NCBI RefSeq assembly: GCF_018343715.1
Contig: NZ_JAGYPL010000002.1
Coordinates: forward strand, 1,192,675 to 1,256,674
Direction of reading: 5' to 3'
DNA length: 64,000 nt
Origin: Bacillus sp. FJAT-49711
GTDB lineage: Bacteria; Bacillota; Bacilli; Bacillales; Bacillaceae_C
Made by a program: the position numbers and the translations under genes. The notes below the pieces were generated by a model. That model made no database searches, had not been told where the DNA came from, and was given only the letters and a program-made list of their open reading frames with translations. This document shows, one piece after another, positions 43,672-51,910 of this stretch (positions are counted from its first letter, which is position 1; each line of letters opens with the position of its first letter).

Positions 43672-44472
43672 ATGGCGGTTGTAGATGATTCTAAAAAAGT
43701 ATTAGTAACAGGAGCTAGTCGCGGAATTGGTAAAGGTATTGCGCTAAAAATGGCATCGCAAGGATACGATGTAGCGATCACCTATCGTTCTGAAAAGGGA
43801 GAAGCAGAGGCAGTCGCCCATTCCATTGAACAAGATTATGGGAGAAAGTGTATTATATTTCACGCTGATTTATCTAATGAACATACAGCTGAGGATCTTG
43901 TAGGAAAAACAATAAAAGAATTCGGTCACCTTAATATACTTGTTAATAATGCAGGCTTAACAATTACAAGCCCAATAGCGGAAATGGAAATTGAGAAAAT
44001 TAATTATCTCTTAAATCTAAATTTGAAAGCGCCTCTTCTGTTGATGCGGGCAGCGATTAGGCATATGAAGGAAGAGAAGATCCGTGGAAACATAATAAAT
44101 ATTGCCTCTACTAGAGGGAAAAGAGCTTATCCTGTAGATGCAGTATATGGAGGAACAAAGGCGGCGCTTATTCGTGCCACAGAGTCTGTAGCGCTAGAGT
44201 GTGCGCCATATGGAATTCGAGTTAACTGTATTGCGCCAGGTGCAACGAGGGTGCGTGATGGAAATGATCAGTTTTATGAAAAATTAGGAAACAAAATACC
44301 GCTTAAGAGAATGGGCACTCCTGAAGATATTGGCCAAGCGGCAGTGTGGTTAGTTTCTGATCAAGCATCCTATATAACGGGTGAGACGATTAAAATCGAC
44401 GGTGGTCTCATTTTACCGGGCATGCCGGAAGACGTAAGTCCTGAAGCTGGATATGGTTGGGGAAAAATATGA
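43672..44472 (+). CDS. SDR-family oxidoreductase, sugar-acid cluster
   Basis: 266-residue classical short-chain dehydrogenase. Cofactor motif TGASRGIG (about 13-20), NNAG near 92, catalytic Ser in IASTRGKRAYPVDAV and Tyr-x-x-x-Lys in YGGTK, C-terminal SYITGETIKIDGG. ATG 43672 lies 11 bases after AGGTGGG; a TTG at 43663 is too close to it. It is 34 bp upstream of the ManD-like dehydratase and divergent from the RraA-like gene. Fructuronate or aldonate reduction/oxidation fits the context, as some SDRs replace UxuB in such loci. Family sure, substrate inferred. Confidence 0.88.
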   Translation: MAVVDDSKKVLVTGASRGIGKGIALKMASQGYDVAITYRSEKGEAEAVAHSIEQDYGRKCIIFHADLSNEHTAEDLVGKTIKEFGHLNILVNNAGLTITSPIAEMEIEKINYLLNLNLKAPLLLMRAAIRHMKEEKIRGNIINIASTRGKRAYPVDAVYGGTKAALIRATESVALECAPYGIRVNCIAPGATRVRDGNDQFYEKLGNKIPLKRMGTPEDIGQAAVWLVSDQASYITGETIKIDGGLILPGMPEDVSPEAGYGWGKI

Positions 44473-44506
44473 TAACAATTCATATTAGAAAGGGGTAGCC
44501 TAGATT

Positions 44507-45709
44507 ATGGCATCTATCACTATTAGAGATGTAAAAACAATCTTGACGGCACCGGAAGGAATTAATCTAGTTGTAGTAAAGGTGGAAACATCAGAGCCAG
44601 GACTATATGGAATTGGATGTGCTACTTTCACACAACGACATTTGGCTGTGAAGACGGCTGTAGATGAATATTTAAAGCCTTTTTTAATTGGTAAGGATCC
44701 ATTACAAATTGAAGATATATGGCAATCAGCGATGGTGAGCTCTTATTGGCGCAACGGTCCCGTTTTGAATAATGCTCTATCCGGAGTCGACATAGCACTA
44801 TGGGATATAAAGGGCAAACTTGCCGGAATGCCCGTATACCAGTTTTTAGGTGGAAAGTGCCGTGAAGCTGCCGCTGTATACCGGCATGCTGACGGAAGGG
44901 ATGGCCAGGAACTTGTTGAGAATGTCCATTTTTATATGGAACAAGGAGTCCGTTATGTTCGTTGTCAATATGGTGGATATGGTGGACGAAGTCAGAAAAT
45001 ACTCTCACCAGAAAATTCACCGCCTGGCGCATATTTCGATCCAGATGCATATGCACGCTCTATACCTAAAATGTTTGACTATGTACGGGATAAGATTGGT
45101 TTTGAAGTAGAGCTAATTCACGATGTACATGAACGAGTAGCTCCTATCGAGGCAGTGCGGCTCGCCAAACAATTGGAACCATACCGATTATTCTTTTTGG
45201 AAGATCCGTTAGCACCTGAGCAAATAGAGTGGTTTCAAATGATTCGTCAACAAAGTTCTACTCCGATTGCGATGGGAGAGCTGTTTAACAACCCCCGAGA
45301 GTGGACGCCCTTAATTGTAAACGGACTGATCGATTTCATACGGGTACATATTAGTCAGATTGGTGGTCTTACTCCTGCAAAAAAGCTTGCATCAATATGT
45401 GAAGCATTTAGTGTACGGACAGCATGGCATGGACCAGGAGATGTGTCGCCCGTAGGACATGCGGCAAATATCCACCTTGATGTAAGCAGCCCTAATTTCG
45501 GCATTCAAGAGTGGTATGGCTTCTCAGATGTGATCCAAGAGGTTTTTCCAGGGTGTCCGGAATTGAAAGATGGTTATGTTTATCCAAATGATCGTCCAGG
45601 ATTTGGAATTGACATCGATGAAGAAAAAGCCGCTAAATACCCATGTTCAAACGAATTGCCAAGATGGACATTGGCGAGAACTCCTGATGGAACTTCAGTT
45701 AGGCCTTAA
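44507..45709 (+). CDS. Enolase-superfamily sugar-acid dehydratase (ManD/RspA-like)
   Basis: 400-residue mannonate-dehydratase-subgroup enolase-superfamily enzyme. Lid domain at 1-115, TIM barrel with Arg in VRCQYGG, metal ligands and base in HDVHER (Asp and His), Glu in FFLEDPL, Glu in MGELFN, and His in WHGPGD, followed by the typical NFGIQEW and DRPGFGIDIDEEKA tail. ManD enzymes dehydrate D-mannonate (or D-gluconate) to 2-keto-3-deoxygluconate; RspA members are close but often poorly active. The Pro after WHG is a variable site among subgroup members and may bear on specificity. AAAGGGG precedes ATG 44507. Confidence 0.88.
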   Translation: MASITIRDVKTILTAPEGINLVVVKVETSEPGLYGIGCATFTQRHLAVKTAVDEYLKPFLIGKDPLQIEDIWQSAMVSSYWRNGPVLNNALSGVDIALWDIKGKLAGMPVYQFLGGKCREAAAVYRHADGRDGQELVENVHFYMEQGVRYVRCQYGGYGGRSQKILSPENSPPGAYFDPDAYARSIPKMFDYVRDKIGFEVELIHDVHERVAPIEAVRLAKQLEPYRLFFLEDPLAPEQIEWFQMIRQQSSTPIAMGELFNNPREWTPLIVNGLIDFIRVHISQIGGLTPAKKLASICEAFSVRTAWHGPGDVSPVGHAANIHLDVSSPNFGIQEWYGFSDVIQEVFPGCPELKDGYVYPNDRPGFGIDIDEEKAAKYPCSNELPRWTLARTPDGTSVRP

Positions 45710-45735
45710 TGAAGCTATCAAATATATGTAGAAAT

Positions 45736-45771
45736 GAAATAGGAAAAGTAATGTTCTCTTATTTCTTTTTT
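45736..45771 (+). terminator. Intrinsic terminator after ManD-like gene
   Basis: GAAATA (45736-45741) pairs with TATTTC (45760-45765), with several inner pairs, followed by TTTTTT. Confidence 0.7.
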
Positions 45772-45856
45772 AAATAATATAATTACTTTACAAGTAAAAA
45801 GCATAAGATTTTATTCGTCTATAGTCTTTGCTATTTTCAATAAAATTCAAGCAAAA

Positions 45857-45922
45857 CTCCTCTGTTGCTAAAAAACGGTTTGTTATTACCGACCAAAATT
45901 TTAGCAGCGGAGGAGCTTTTTT
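45857..45922. terminator. Second, large hairpin in the same gap
   Basis: A 17-bp stem CTCCTCTGTTGCTAAAA (45857-45873) / TTTTAGCAGCGGAGGAG (45899-45915) using two G-U pairs, with CGGT/ACCG closing the loop, then six T at 45917-45922. It is about 85 bp beyond the terminator of the ManD-like gene and ends no recognisable gene. Could terminate a small RNA or be a mobile palindrome. The rest of 45772-46187 has no gene on either strand. Confidence 0.65.
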
Positions 45923-46037
45923 GTGGGAAATTAGATGGAATTAACCATATATATATTACATTGATTTTTTCGAAAAATATTATTACCCTTTTTTGAAAAA
46001 AATCAAACAATTTCGTAAAATAATCACCTATTAAATT

Positions 46038-46051
46038 TGTAAGCGTATTCA
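46038..46051. promoter_or_regulatory. Candidate cre (CcpA) site of uxu importer operon
   Basis: TGTAAGCGTATTCA matches TGWAANCGNTNWCA at 13 of 14 positions and lies directly upstream of a TATAAT box, inside the -35/-10 spacer, a classic repression position. Confidence 0.5.
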
Positions 46052-46064
46052 ATATAATGAATAC
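46045..46064 (+). promoter_or_regulatory. -10 box within a palindrome, uxu importer promoter
   Basis: TATAAT at 46053-46058 sits inside GTATTCA-N6-TGAATAC (46045-46064), perfect 7-bp arms. The -35 region is weak (ATTAAA at 46030-46035). A repressor bound here would block RNA polymerase. Confidence 0.5.
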
Positions 46065-46187
46065 ACAGATCATATTTTACGAGAGAGGGGAAGGTACCTT
46101 GGGATAATAAAACCTTTTTCAATAAGCACTTCTAATCCAATTAACGAGGTTGATGTTGAAAGGTTAGTAGAAAAACAATCATTTCTC

Positions 46188-47108
46188 ATGCGTTTTTTCA
46201 GAAGAAAGAAAAAAACATCTAATGGAAATAATCTAGCCGGCTATATTTTTATTTCTCCTTGGCTCATAGGTTTTTTGCTTTTAACAGTCTGGCCAATTGC
46301 TCAATCTTTTTATTTATCTTTTACAGAATACTCTTTACTAGAAAGCCCCAAATGGGTAGGCTTCGAGAATTATCATAACATTTTTTTAAAAGATAATTTA
46401 TTTCGAAAATCTTTAGCTGTTACTTTTACCTTTGTTATCATTTCTGTTCCACTAAAACTACTTTTTTCATTAATGGTAGCGATGCTATTAAATCAAAAGT
46501 TAAGAGGTATGAACCTTTATCGTACGGCTATTTATTTTCCCTCATTAATAGGTGGAAGCGTTGCGGTTTCCGTCTTATGGAGAAATATGTTTGGTGCAGA
46601 TGGATATGTAAACCAAGTATTACAATGGTTCGGAATTCAAGGTGTCGGTTGGCTTCATACTCCAGAAACAGCACTTGGCTCATTAATTCTATTAAACACA
46701 TGGCAATTTGGCTCAGCAATGGTTATTTTTTTAGCAGGATTAAAGCAAATACCTCAAGATTTGTATGAATCAGCATCAGTGGACGGCGCAGGGAAAATTA
46801 GAAACTTTTTTCACATTACACTGCCTATGCTATCTCCAGTCATGTTTTTTAATCTCATCCTAGGTATCATAGGATCTTTTCAAATGTTTACCCAAGCTTT
46901 CATAATTACAAAAGGTGGACCTGTCAATTCAACTTATATGTATGCTCTTTTCTTATTTGAACAGGCGTTTAAACATTATAAAATGGGATACGCTTCCGCT
47001 CTGGCATGGATATTATTGTTTATTGTTGCTGTATTGACAGCTATAAACTTCATAGGATCACGCTACTGGGTTTACTATGAGTCAGATGATGGGAGAGAGG
47101 GGAAATGA
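46188..47108 (+). CDS. Sugar ABC transporter permease (MalF type), uxu operon
   Basis: 306-residue membrane permease with six predicted segments and the EAA loop QDLYESASVDGAGKIRNFFHITLPML (about residues 198-223). Initiation is unclear: ATG 46188 has no good RBS nearby, and the frame stays open upstream past a strong purine-rich stretch at 46083-46094 without any ATG, GTG or TTG in frame. The N-terminus from 46188 (RFFRRKKKTSNGNNLAGYIFISPW) is nevertheless normal for the family. Co-transcribed with the following permease (4-bp overlap), binding protein and uxuA. Likely cargo is a uronate- or aldonate-containing oligosaccharide. No ATPase gene. Confidence 0.88.
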   Translation: MRFFRRKKKTSNGNNLAGYIFISPWLIGFLLLTVWPIAQSFYLSFTEYSLLESPKWVGFENYHNIFLKDNLFRKSLAVTFTFVIISVPLKLLFSLMVAMLLNQKLRGMNLYRTAIYFPSLIGGSVAVSVLWRNMFGADGYVNQVLQWFGIQGVGWLHTPETALGSLILLNTWQFGSAMVIFLAGLKQIPQDLYESASVDGAGKIRNFFHITLPMLSPVMFFNLILGIIGSFQMFTQAFIITKGGPVNSTYMYALFLFEQAFKHYKMGYASALAWILLFIVAVLTAINFIGSRYWVYYESDDGREGK

Positions 47109-47941
47109 GTATCAGAAAAAAGTGGTCAAAAATGGGAAATCAAATGTTTTTAATTTTATTCTCATTATTAATGCTTTATCCGGTAATTTGGTGGATTGGA
47201 GCATCTTTAAAAAAGCCTGAAGAATTAAGGCTTCCAACAATTTGGCCAGAGGTTCCTAATTGGAACAACTATGTAAACGGCTGGTTATTCTCCTCAGAAT
47301 TTACATTTGCTCATTTTTTTAAAAATACTTTGATTATGGAGTTTTGGAATGTATTAGGTGCAGTCTTAACAAGTGCACTTGTAGCTTACGGTTTTGCCAG
47401 ACTTAATTTTAAATTTAAAAATCTATGGTTTGGCATATTAATGTTAACGTTAATGCTGCCTGGGCAAGTTACGATCGTTCCTCAATATATTTTGTTTAAC
47501 CATTTTGGTTTTGTAGACAGTTATGTTCCATTAATATTACCCCATTTTTTTGGGGGAGGAGCATTTTTCGTATTTTTATTAGTTCAATTTATTAAAGGGA
47601 TACCAAAAGAATTGGATGAAGCTGCAAAAATTGATGGTGCATCTGTTTATAGTATTTTCATTAGAATTATTTTTCCTTTACTTAAGCCGGCATTAGTGAC
47701 AGTAGCAATCTTTACTTTTATATGGAGCTGGGATGACTTTTTTGGGCAGATCCTTTATTTAAGTTCAATAGATAAATATACCGTAGGATTGGCATTACGA
47801 ATGTTTGTTGATCAGTTTGAGGTTCAGTGGGGGGAATTACTAGCAATGTCGCTATTATCCATCACGCCTTCCGTTCTACTATTTTTCTTTGCTCAAAAAC
47901 ACTTTGTTGAGGGAATTACCACGACAGGTCTAAAAGGATAG
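47105..47941 (+). CDS. Sugar ABC transporter permease (MalG type), uxu operon
   Basis: 278-residue permease, six membrane segments, EAA loop KELDEAAKIDGASVYSIFIRIIFPLL (about residues 175-200) and the usual C-terminus FFAQKHFVEGITTTGLKG. ATG overlaps the stop of the first permease by four bases (ATGA). It makes the channel together with that protein. Confidence 0.92.
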   Translation: MSIRKKWSKMGNQMFLILFSLLMLYPVIWWIGASLKKPEELRLPTIWPEVPNWNNYVNGWLFSSEFTFAHFFKNTLIMEFWNVLGAVLTSALVAYGFARLNFKFKNLWFGILMLTLMLPGQVTIVPQYILFNHFGFVDSYVPLILPHFFGGGAFFVFLLVQFIKGIPKELDEAAKIDGASVYSIFIRIIFPLLKPALVTVAIFTFIWSWDDFFGQILYLSSIDKYTVGLALRMFVDQFEVQWGELLAMSLLSITPSVLLFFFAQKHFVEGITTTGLKG

Positions 47942-47970
47942 TTTATAAAACTTTGAAGGGAGAATGTAGA

Positions 47971-49263
47971 GTGAAAAGCAACGTGAAGGTGTTAGGTTTA
48001 TTCATTTTTTCCATATTTTTGGTGCTAGCCTTAGCTGCTTGTAATGGGAAACAGGGTAAGGAAACTTCGAGTAGTAAAGATGGAAAAACAAACTTGAGTA
48101 TCATGTGGTGGGGTCCAAATGAGAGGCATGAAGCTACTTTAAAAGCACTTGAAATTTATTCCGAACAGAACCAAAACATTAAGTTTACTCCTGAGTATTT
48201 AGCATGGGATGGATTTTGGCAAAAGCTTCCGACGCTGGCGGCATCAAAAACAATGACAGATATTTTGCAAATGGATGGTGCCTATATTGATGAATATGTC
48301 AGTAAAGGTACATTGGCGGATTTATCTGATATAGATTTAGATGGAATCGTTGATCCAAAAATTGTTGAAAACTTAAAAATAGATGGCAAACTATATGGAG
48401 TTCCATTAAGTCACAATGGGTCAGGGATTGCATTTAATAGACAAGAGCTTGAATCTTTAGATATTACGCTGCCACAAAAAGATTGGACATGGGAAGATTA
48501 CTTCAATTTTGCCAAAGAATCACGGTCTAAATTGCCTGAAGGGAAATATCCGATATCAGATTCTACTGGAAGTTGGGAGTGGTTCCAATTTTATCAGACA
48601 TCCAAAGGAAAAGGGCCAGTATTAGAAGGGAAAAATTACAATATTGATAAGGATTTGTGGTTTGAATACCAGGGAATCTATGACCAATTTAGAAAAGAAA
48701 AAATTGTCCCTCCAGCTGATGTACAAGCTGCCTTTTTGGAAAATGATCCGCAAGGAGACCCAATGGCTTCTGGAACGGTAATGACAAGAAGTGCTACTGT
48801 AGGTTCCGTAAGTGTATTGGAAACATTAATGCCTGGTCAAGTGGAGGTTGTGAATAATCCAACTGGACCTGCTGGCGGTGGGTGGGCACAGTCTACTATT
48901 TTCCTAAGCGTGAGTGAGACTAGTAAATATAAAGAAGAAGCTAAAGAATTTGTTCGTTGGTTTATATCAGATATGGAAGCTGGAAAAACGCTTGGTTTGA
49001 CGAGAGGTATCCCAATCAATGATGCAATCTATAAAGAACTTGAGCCAAACTTGGAAGATAAAGATAAAATGAGCAGGGCATTACTAGATGTAGCTATTGA
49101 TAAAGCATTGCCATTTTACCCAGCTCCTGCGGGATGGTCGGAATGGGTGCAAACCTATGAAACAGAAATGGAAGCTGTTATGTTCGGTCAAAAATCGTAT
49201 GAAGAAGCTTATAAAGTAATTGATGAATTAGGAAAAAGTACAGCAGCTAAGTTAGGTAATTAG
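47971..49263 (+). CDS. Sugar ABC transporter substrate-binding lipoprotein, uxu operon
   Basis: 430-residue family-1 solute-binding protein. Signal peptide ends in lipobox LAAC, Cys about 23. Body features: NLSIMWWGPNERHEATLKALEIYSEQN, TDILQMDGAYIDEYVSKGTLADLSD, GSGIAFNRQELESLDI and AREFVRWFISDMEA-like hinge regions. GTG 47971 chosen with AAGGGAG upstream; a TTG at 47953 overlaps that RBS. The gene order permease-permease-binding protein-UxuA is unusual, as binding proteins more often come first. Ligand probably releases mannonate-pathway intermediates, judging from uxuA downstream. Confidence 0.9.
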   Translation: MKSNVKVLGLFIFSIFLVLALAACNGKQGKETSSSKDGKTNLSIMWWGPNERHEATLKALEIYSEQNQNIKFTPEYLAWDGFWQKLPTLAASKTMTDILQMDGAYIDEYVSKGTLADLSDIDLDGIVDPKIVENLKIDGKLYGVPLSHNGSGIAFNRQELESLDITLPQKDWTWEDYFNFAKESRSKLPEGKYPISDSTGSWEWFQFYQTSKGKGPVLEGKNYNIDKDLWFEYQGIYDQFRKEKIVPPADVQAAFLENDPQGDPMASGTVMTRSATVGSVSVLETLMPGQVEVVNNPTGPAGGGWAQSTIFLSVSETSKYKEEAKEFVRWFISDMEAGKTLGLTRGIPINDAIYKELEPNLEDKDKMSRALLDVAIDKALPFYPAPAGWSEWVQTYETEMEAVMFGQKSYEEAYKVIDELGKSTAAKLGN

Positions 49264-49281
49264 GAGAAAGGAGGAATATGA

Positions 49282-50292
49282 GTGAAATTAGCGGAAATGT
49301 TTTCCTCATCGCCCGACCAAATGTGGCACTTAGCAAAACAAATGGGAGTGGACTATGCTGTTGGCCCTCTCCCACGAAAAACCAATTTCTATGAATCATA
49401 TGATTATACGAATCTCATGCATATGAAAAAAAGATTTGAAGACTTTGGTTTAGAACTGATGGTAATAGAATCAGCACCTCCTACTAATAAAATAAAACTA
49501 GGTGTTCAAGGGCGGGACGAAGAAATAGAAGTCATGCAAAAATTAATTACAAATATGGGCGCATTAGGGATTCCGGTTCTTTGTTATAATTTTATGGCAG
49601 AATTCAACTGGTTCCGGACCTCCACATCAACTAGATCTCGAGGAGGAGCGCTTGTAACTAGCTATGATCATTCCGTCATGAAAAATGCTCCAATAACGAA
49701 TGCTGGGCTTGTAAGCGAAGAAAAACTTTGGGACAACTTAAAATATTATCTTGAAAAAATTGTTCCAGTTGCAGAAAAAGCAAAAGTGAAGCTCGCACTT
49801 CATCCAGATGATCCTCCAATCTCACCGATACGTGGTGTATCAAGAATTTTAGTAAATGCAGACGCATTACAACGTGCGATAGATTTGGTACCAAGTGAAT
49901 ATAGTGGAATTACATTATGCCAAGGGACACTAGCAACAGCTGGAGAGAATATTCCATCTGTGATTCGCCGTTTTGCTCGTCAGGATAAAATCTTTTTTGT
50001 CCATTTTCGTGATGTCCGAGGGACAGCGGAAAAATTTGAAGAAACCTTCCACGATGATGGGAAAACGGACATGCTGGAAACGATGGTAACCTATTATGAA
50101 GAGGGATTTGATGGTCCAGCTAGACCTGATCATGTCCCTACGATGGAAGGAGAGGATAATAGTAATCCGGGATATGAAATTCTAGGTAGGTTATTCGGTG
50201 TGGGTTACATTAAAGGATTAATGGAAGCAGCGGAGAAAAGAGATAAAATTATTGGATTAAATAACCAAGCTAGTGAATTGATTGAAAGTTAA
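49282..50292 (+). CDS. uxuA: Mannonate dehydratase UxuA
   Basis: 336-residue D-mannonate dehydratase of the UxuA family (xylose-isomerase-like TIM barrel), converting D-mannonate to 2-keto-3-deoxy-D-gluconate in hexuronate catabolism. Supported by CYNFMAEFNWFRTSTSTRSRGGA (about residues 97-119), KLALHPDDPPISPIRGVSRIL (metal-site His/Asp), GITLCQGTLA and IFFVHFRDVRGT. Start GTG 49282 follows AAGGAGG with seven-base spacing; an ATG four bases upstream is out of frame. Eighteen bp after the binding-protein gene, last of the operon. Slightly shorter than B. subtilis UxuA (359). The window holds a second, unrelated mannonate-dehydratase-type enzyme at 44507. Confidence 0.9.
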   Translation: MKLAEMFSSSPDQMWHLAKQMGVDYAVGPLPRKTNFYESYDYTNLMHMKKRFEDFGLELMVIESAPPTNKIKLGVQGRDEEIEVMQKLITNMGALGIPVLCYNFMAEFNWFRTSTSTRSRGGALVTSYDHSVMKNAPITNAGLVSEEKLWDNLKYYLEKIVPVAEKAKVKLALHPDDPPISPIRGVSRILVNADALQRAIDLVPSEYSGITLCQGTLATAGENIPSVIRRFARQDKIFFVHFRDVRGTAEKFEETFHDDGKTDMLETMVTYYEEGFDGPARPDHVPTMEGEDNSNPGYEILGRLFGVGYIKGLMEAAEKRDKIIGLNNQASELIES

Positions 50293-50305
50293 ACATTGAA
50301 GTATT

Positions 50306-50346
50306 AGGATCGAGTCTTTACATAATACTACTCGGTCCTTGGTTTT
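50306..50346 (+). terminator. Intrinsic terminator of uxu operon
   Basis: AGGATCGAGT (50306-50315) pairs with ACTCGGTCCT (50330-50339), one G-U pair, followed by a T-rich tail. Confidence 0.8.
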
Positions 50347-50551
50347 TCTAATTCATTGGTAATTGGAATCCATGAAATATAAAAATTTCTTTTAATGCGT
50401 TTTTATAAATCTGCTGTGCCGTAAATAAGGGAATTACCTTAACTATAAGTCAATCACTAATAATAAATTCATTAATTATTATTCTAGTTAAAAAGAGGTT
50501 AGCCCTTATATAAGGGGGTGGAGGAATTGAAATGAATAGGGAGGAATTAAC

Positions 50552-50975
50552 ATAAAGATAGAAGTAGCAAAAGAAACACAATTAGATTTACTTGTGTCCC
50601 AGTTTTCTCCAAATAGCCCTAAGTTTCATTACAACCGATAGAATGTTCAAAAGAAGAGTGAAGGACTATATTTAATTGCTTGAGCGACAAAATTCCTATT
50701 GGTCATTTTTTATTGAAGTGGTGGTCCAATGATGTCTCTATCACCCAAAAGATTGATATTACCTACACTGCCTATTCAGAAGCGGGAGTAACAATAGAGG
50801 AATATCGAAAAATGGGAGTAGCAACAACTTTAATTAGAGAAGCAGAACTGTTTCAAAAGAAAAGGGTTGTACTTGCATAGGCTTAGAAGTTGGAGTAGAA
50901 AACACTATAGCGAAACGACTTTATGAAAAACTAGCTTATAAATATTGGGAATATAGTGAATATACAGTTAATTGA
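50552..50975 (+). pseudogene. Degraded GNAT-family N-acetyltransferase
   Basis: Pieces of a GNAT acetyltransferase are spread over three frames: FSPNSPKFHYNR, then two in-frame stops, EGLYLIA, a frameshift to DKIPIGHFLLKWWSND and EYRKMGVATTLIREAELFQKK, a second frameshift to IGLEVGVENTIAKRLYEKLAYKYWEY. The probable start codon reads ATA behind an intact GGGAGGAA, and the part around the acetyl-CoA loop is diverged. At least two frameshifts and two stops make it non-functional. An open stretch at 50680-50880 is only the middle fragment. It separates the uxu operon from the GntR gene. Confidence 0.75.
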
Positions 50976-51142
50976 GAATATAATGATTGTAATGGAAATA
51001 AATCAATTACGACTGAGATAGTCTCTTTTATGCATAAAGATCTTCAGAAAGATAATAATTGTTAGTTAAAGAGAAAAATGAGATTACAGAACAGTAGTTT
51101 TCAGGCTAGTAATTTTTATTTTATCCCAACTTGATACTTAAA

Positions 51143-51187
51143 ATTATCGATAATCGATAGTGTGGAATAAATTATCGATAATCGATA
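51143..51187. promoter_or_regulatory. Duplicated GntR-type operator
   Basis: The 17-mer ATTATCGATAATCGATA occurs twice, at 51143-51159 and 51171-51187, 28 bp apart centre to centre. Each contains the perfect palindrome TTATCGATAA. The first covers the -10 region of a possible promoter (TTGATA at 51131-51136); the second ends just before the RBS of the GntR gene. Autoregulation is the obvious inference. Confidence 0.65.
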
Positions 51188-51204
51188 AAAAAGGAGGTTC
51201 CTAT

Positions 51205-51852
51205 TTGAATGTACGGCATGCTCCACTTCAAACCAACTCAATTAGTACACAAGTTTATTTAACATTAAAAAAGAAAATCCTTGAAGGAGAGCTCAAACCA
51301 TATGATAGGTTACCAGTATTAGATATAGCGAATGGTTTTCGAATAAGTCAAGCACCTGTTAGGGAGGCCCTAGAACGGTTAAAACAAGAAGGGTTAATTA
51401 TTGGTCAGCACAATAAAGGTTCAGTTGTGTCTAATATTACTTCAAAAGAAATTAAAGATATCTTTATTTTACGAGAAATGATTGAAGGATACGCTGTAAG
51501 GCAATCGATTCAAAAACTTAAAGAATTTGATTTTGAACTTCTTGAAAATATTACTAGAGAGATGGACACTGCAATCAAACAGAATGATCTGCTAAAAATA
51601 TTAGAATTAGATATGGATTTTCACGGCTATTTATATGAACGTTGCGATAACTATGCCGTGTTAGACCTTTGGAATAGCATGAAAACAAAGATAATGCGTT
51701 TTATGGCTATATCCAATAAATATCACTCTACGGACGGGCTTGTTCAATGGCATCAAATATTAATAGATGCATTAAGGCAGGGAGATGCTGACGAGGCTGA
51801 GGCAATGTTTATAAATCATATGCATTCATATAAAACCATCCATGTAGACTAA
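51205..51852 (+). CDS. GntR-family (FadR/FCD subfamily) regulator
   Basis: 215-residue transcription factor. Winged HTH at about 10-75 (STQVYLTLKKKILEGELKPYDRLPVLDIANGFRISQAPVREALERLKQEGLI) and a helical FCD effector domain (about 85-210), whose metal-site residues include Asp and His in LDMDFHGYLYERC and HQILIDALRQGD. FCD regulators such as UxuR and ExuR respond to hexuronates or aldonates, fitting the flanking genes. The frame is open from 51160, but the start is TTG 51205 with AAAGGAGG at 51190-51197, since the earlier codons lie in the operator. Confidence 0.88.
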   Translation: MNVRHAPLQTNSISTQVYLTLKKKILEGELKPYDRLPVLDIANGFRISQAPVREALERLKQEGLIIGQHNKGSVVSNITSKEIKDIFILREMIEGYAVRQSIQKLKEFDFELLENITREMDTAIKQNDLLKILELDMDFHGYLYERCDNYAVLDLWNSMKTKIMRFMAISNKYHSTDGLVQWHQILIDALRQGDADEAEAMFINHMHSYKTIHVD

Positions 51853-51910
51853 ATAGTATCAAATACCATTGGAAATTGGAAAAGCACTTACAGTTAAGGA
51901 GGAAAAGTGT

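Noticed and set aside
45837..46073. 78-codon minus-strand frame
   Set aside because: It runs through the large hairpin and the promoter palindrome of the uxu operon, so it is unlikely to be coding.
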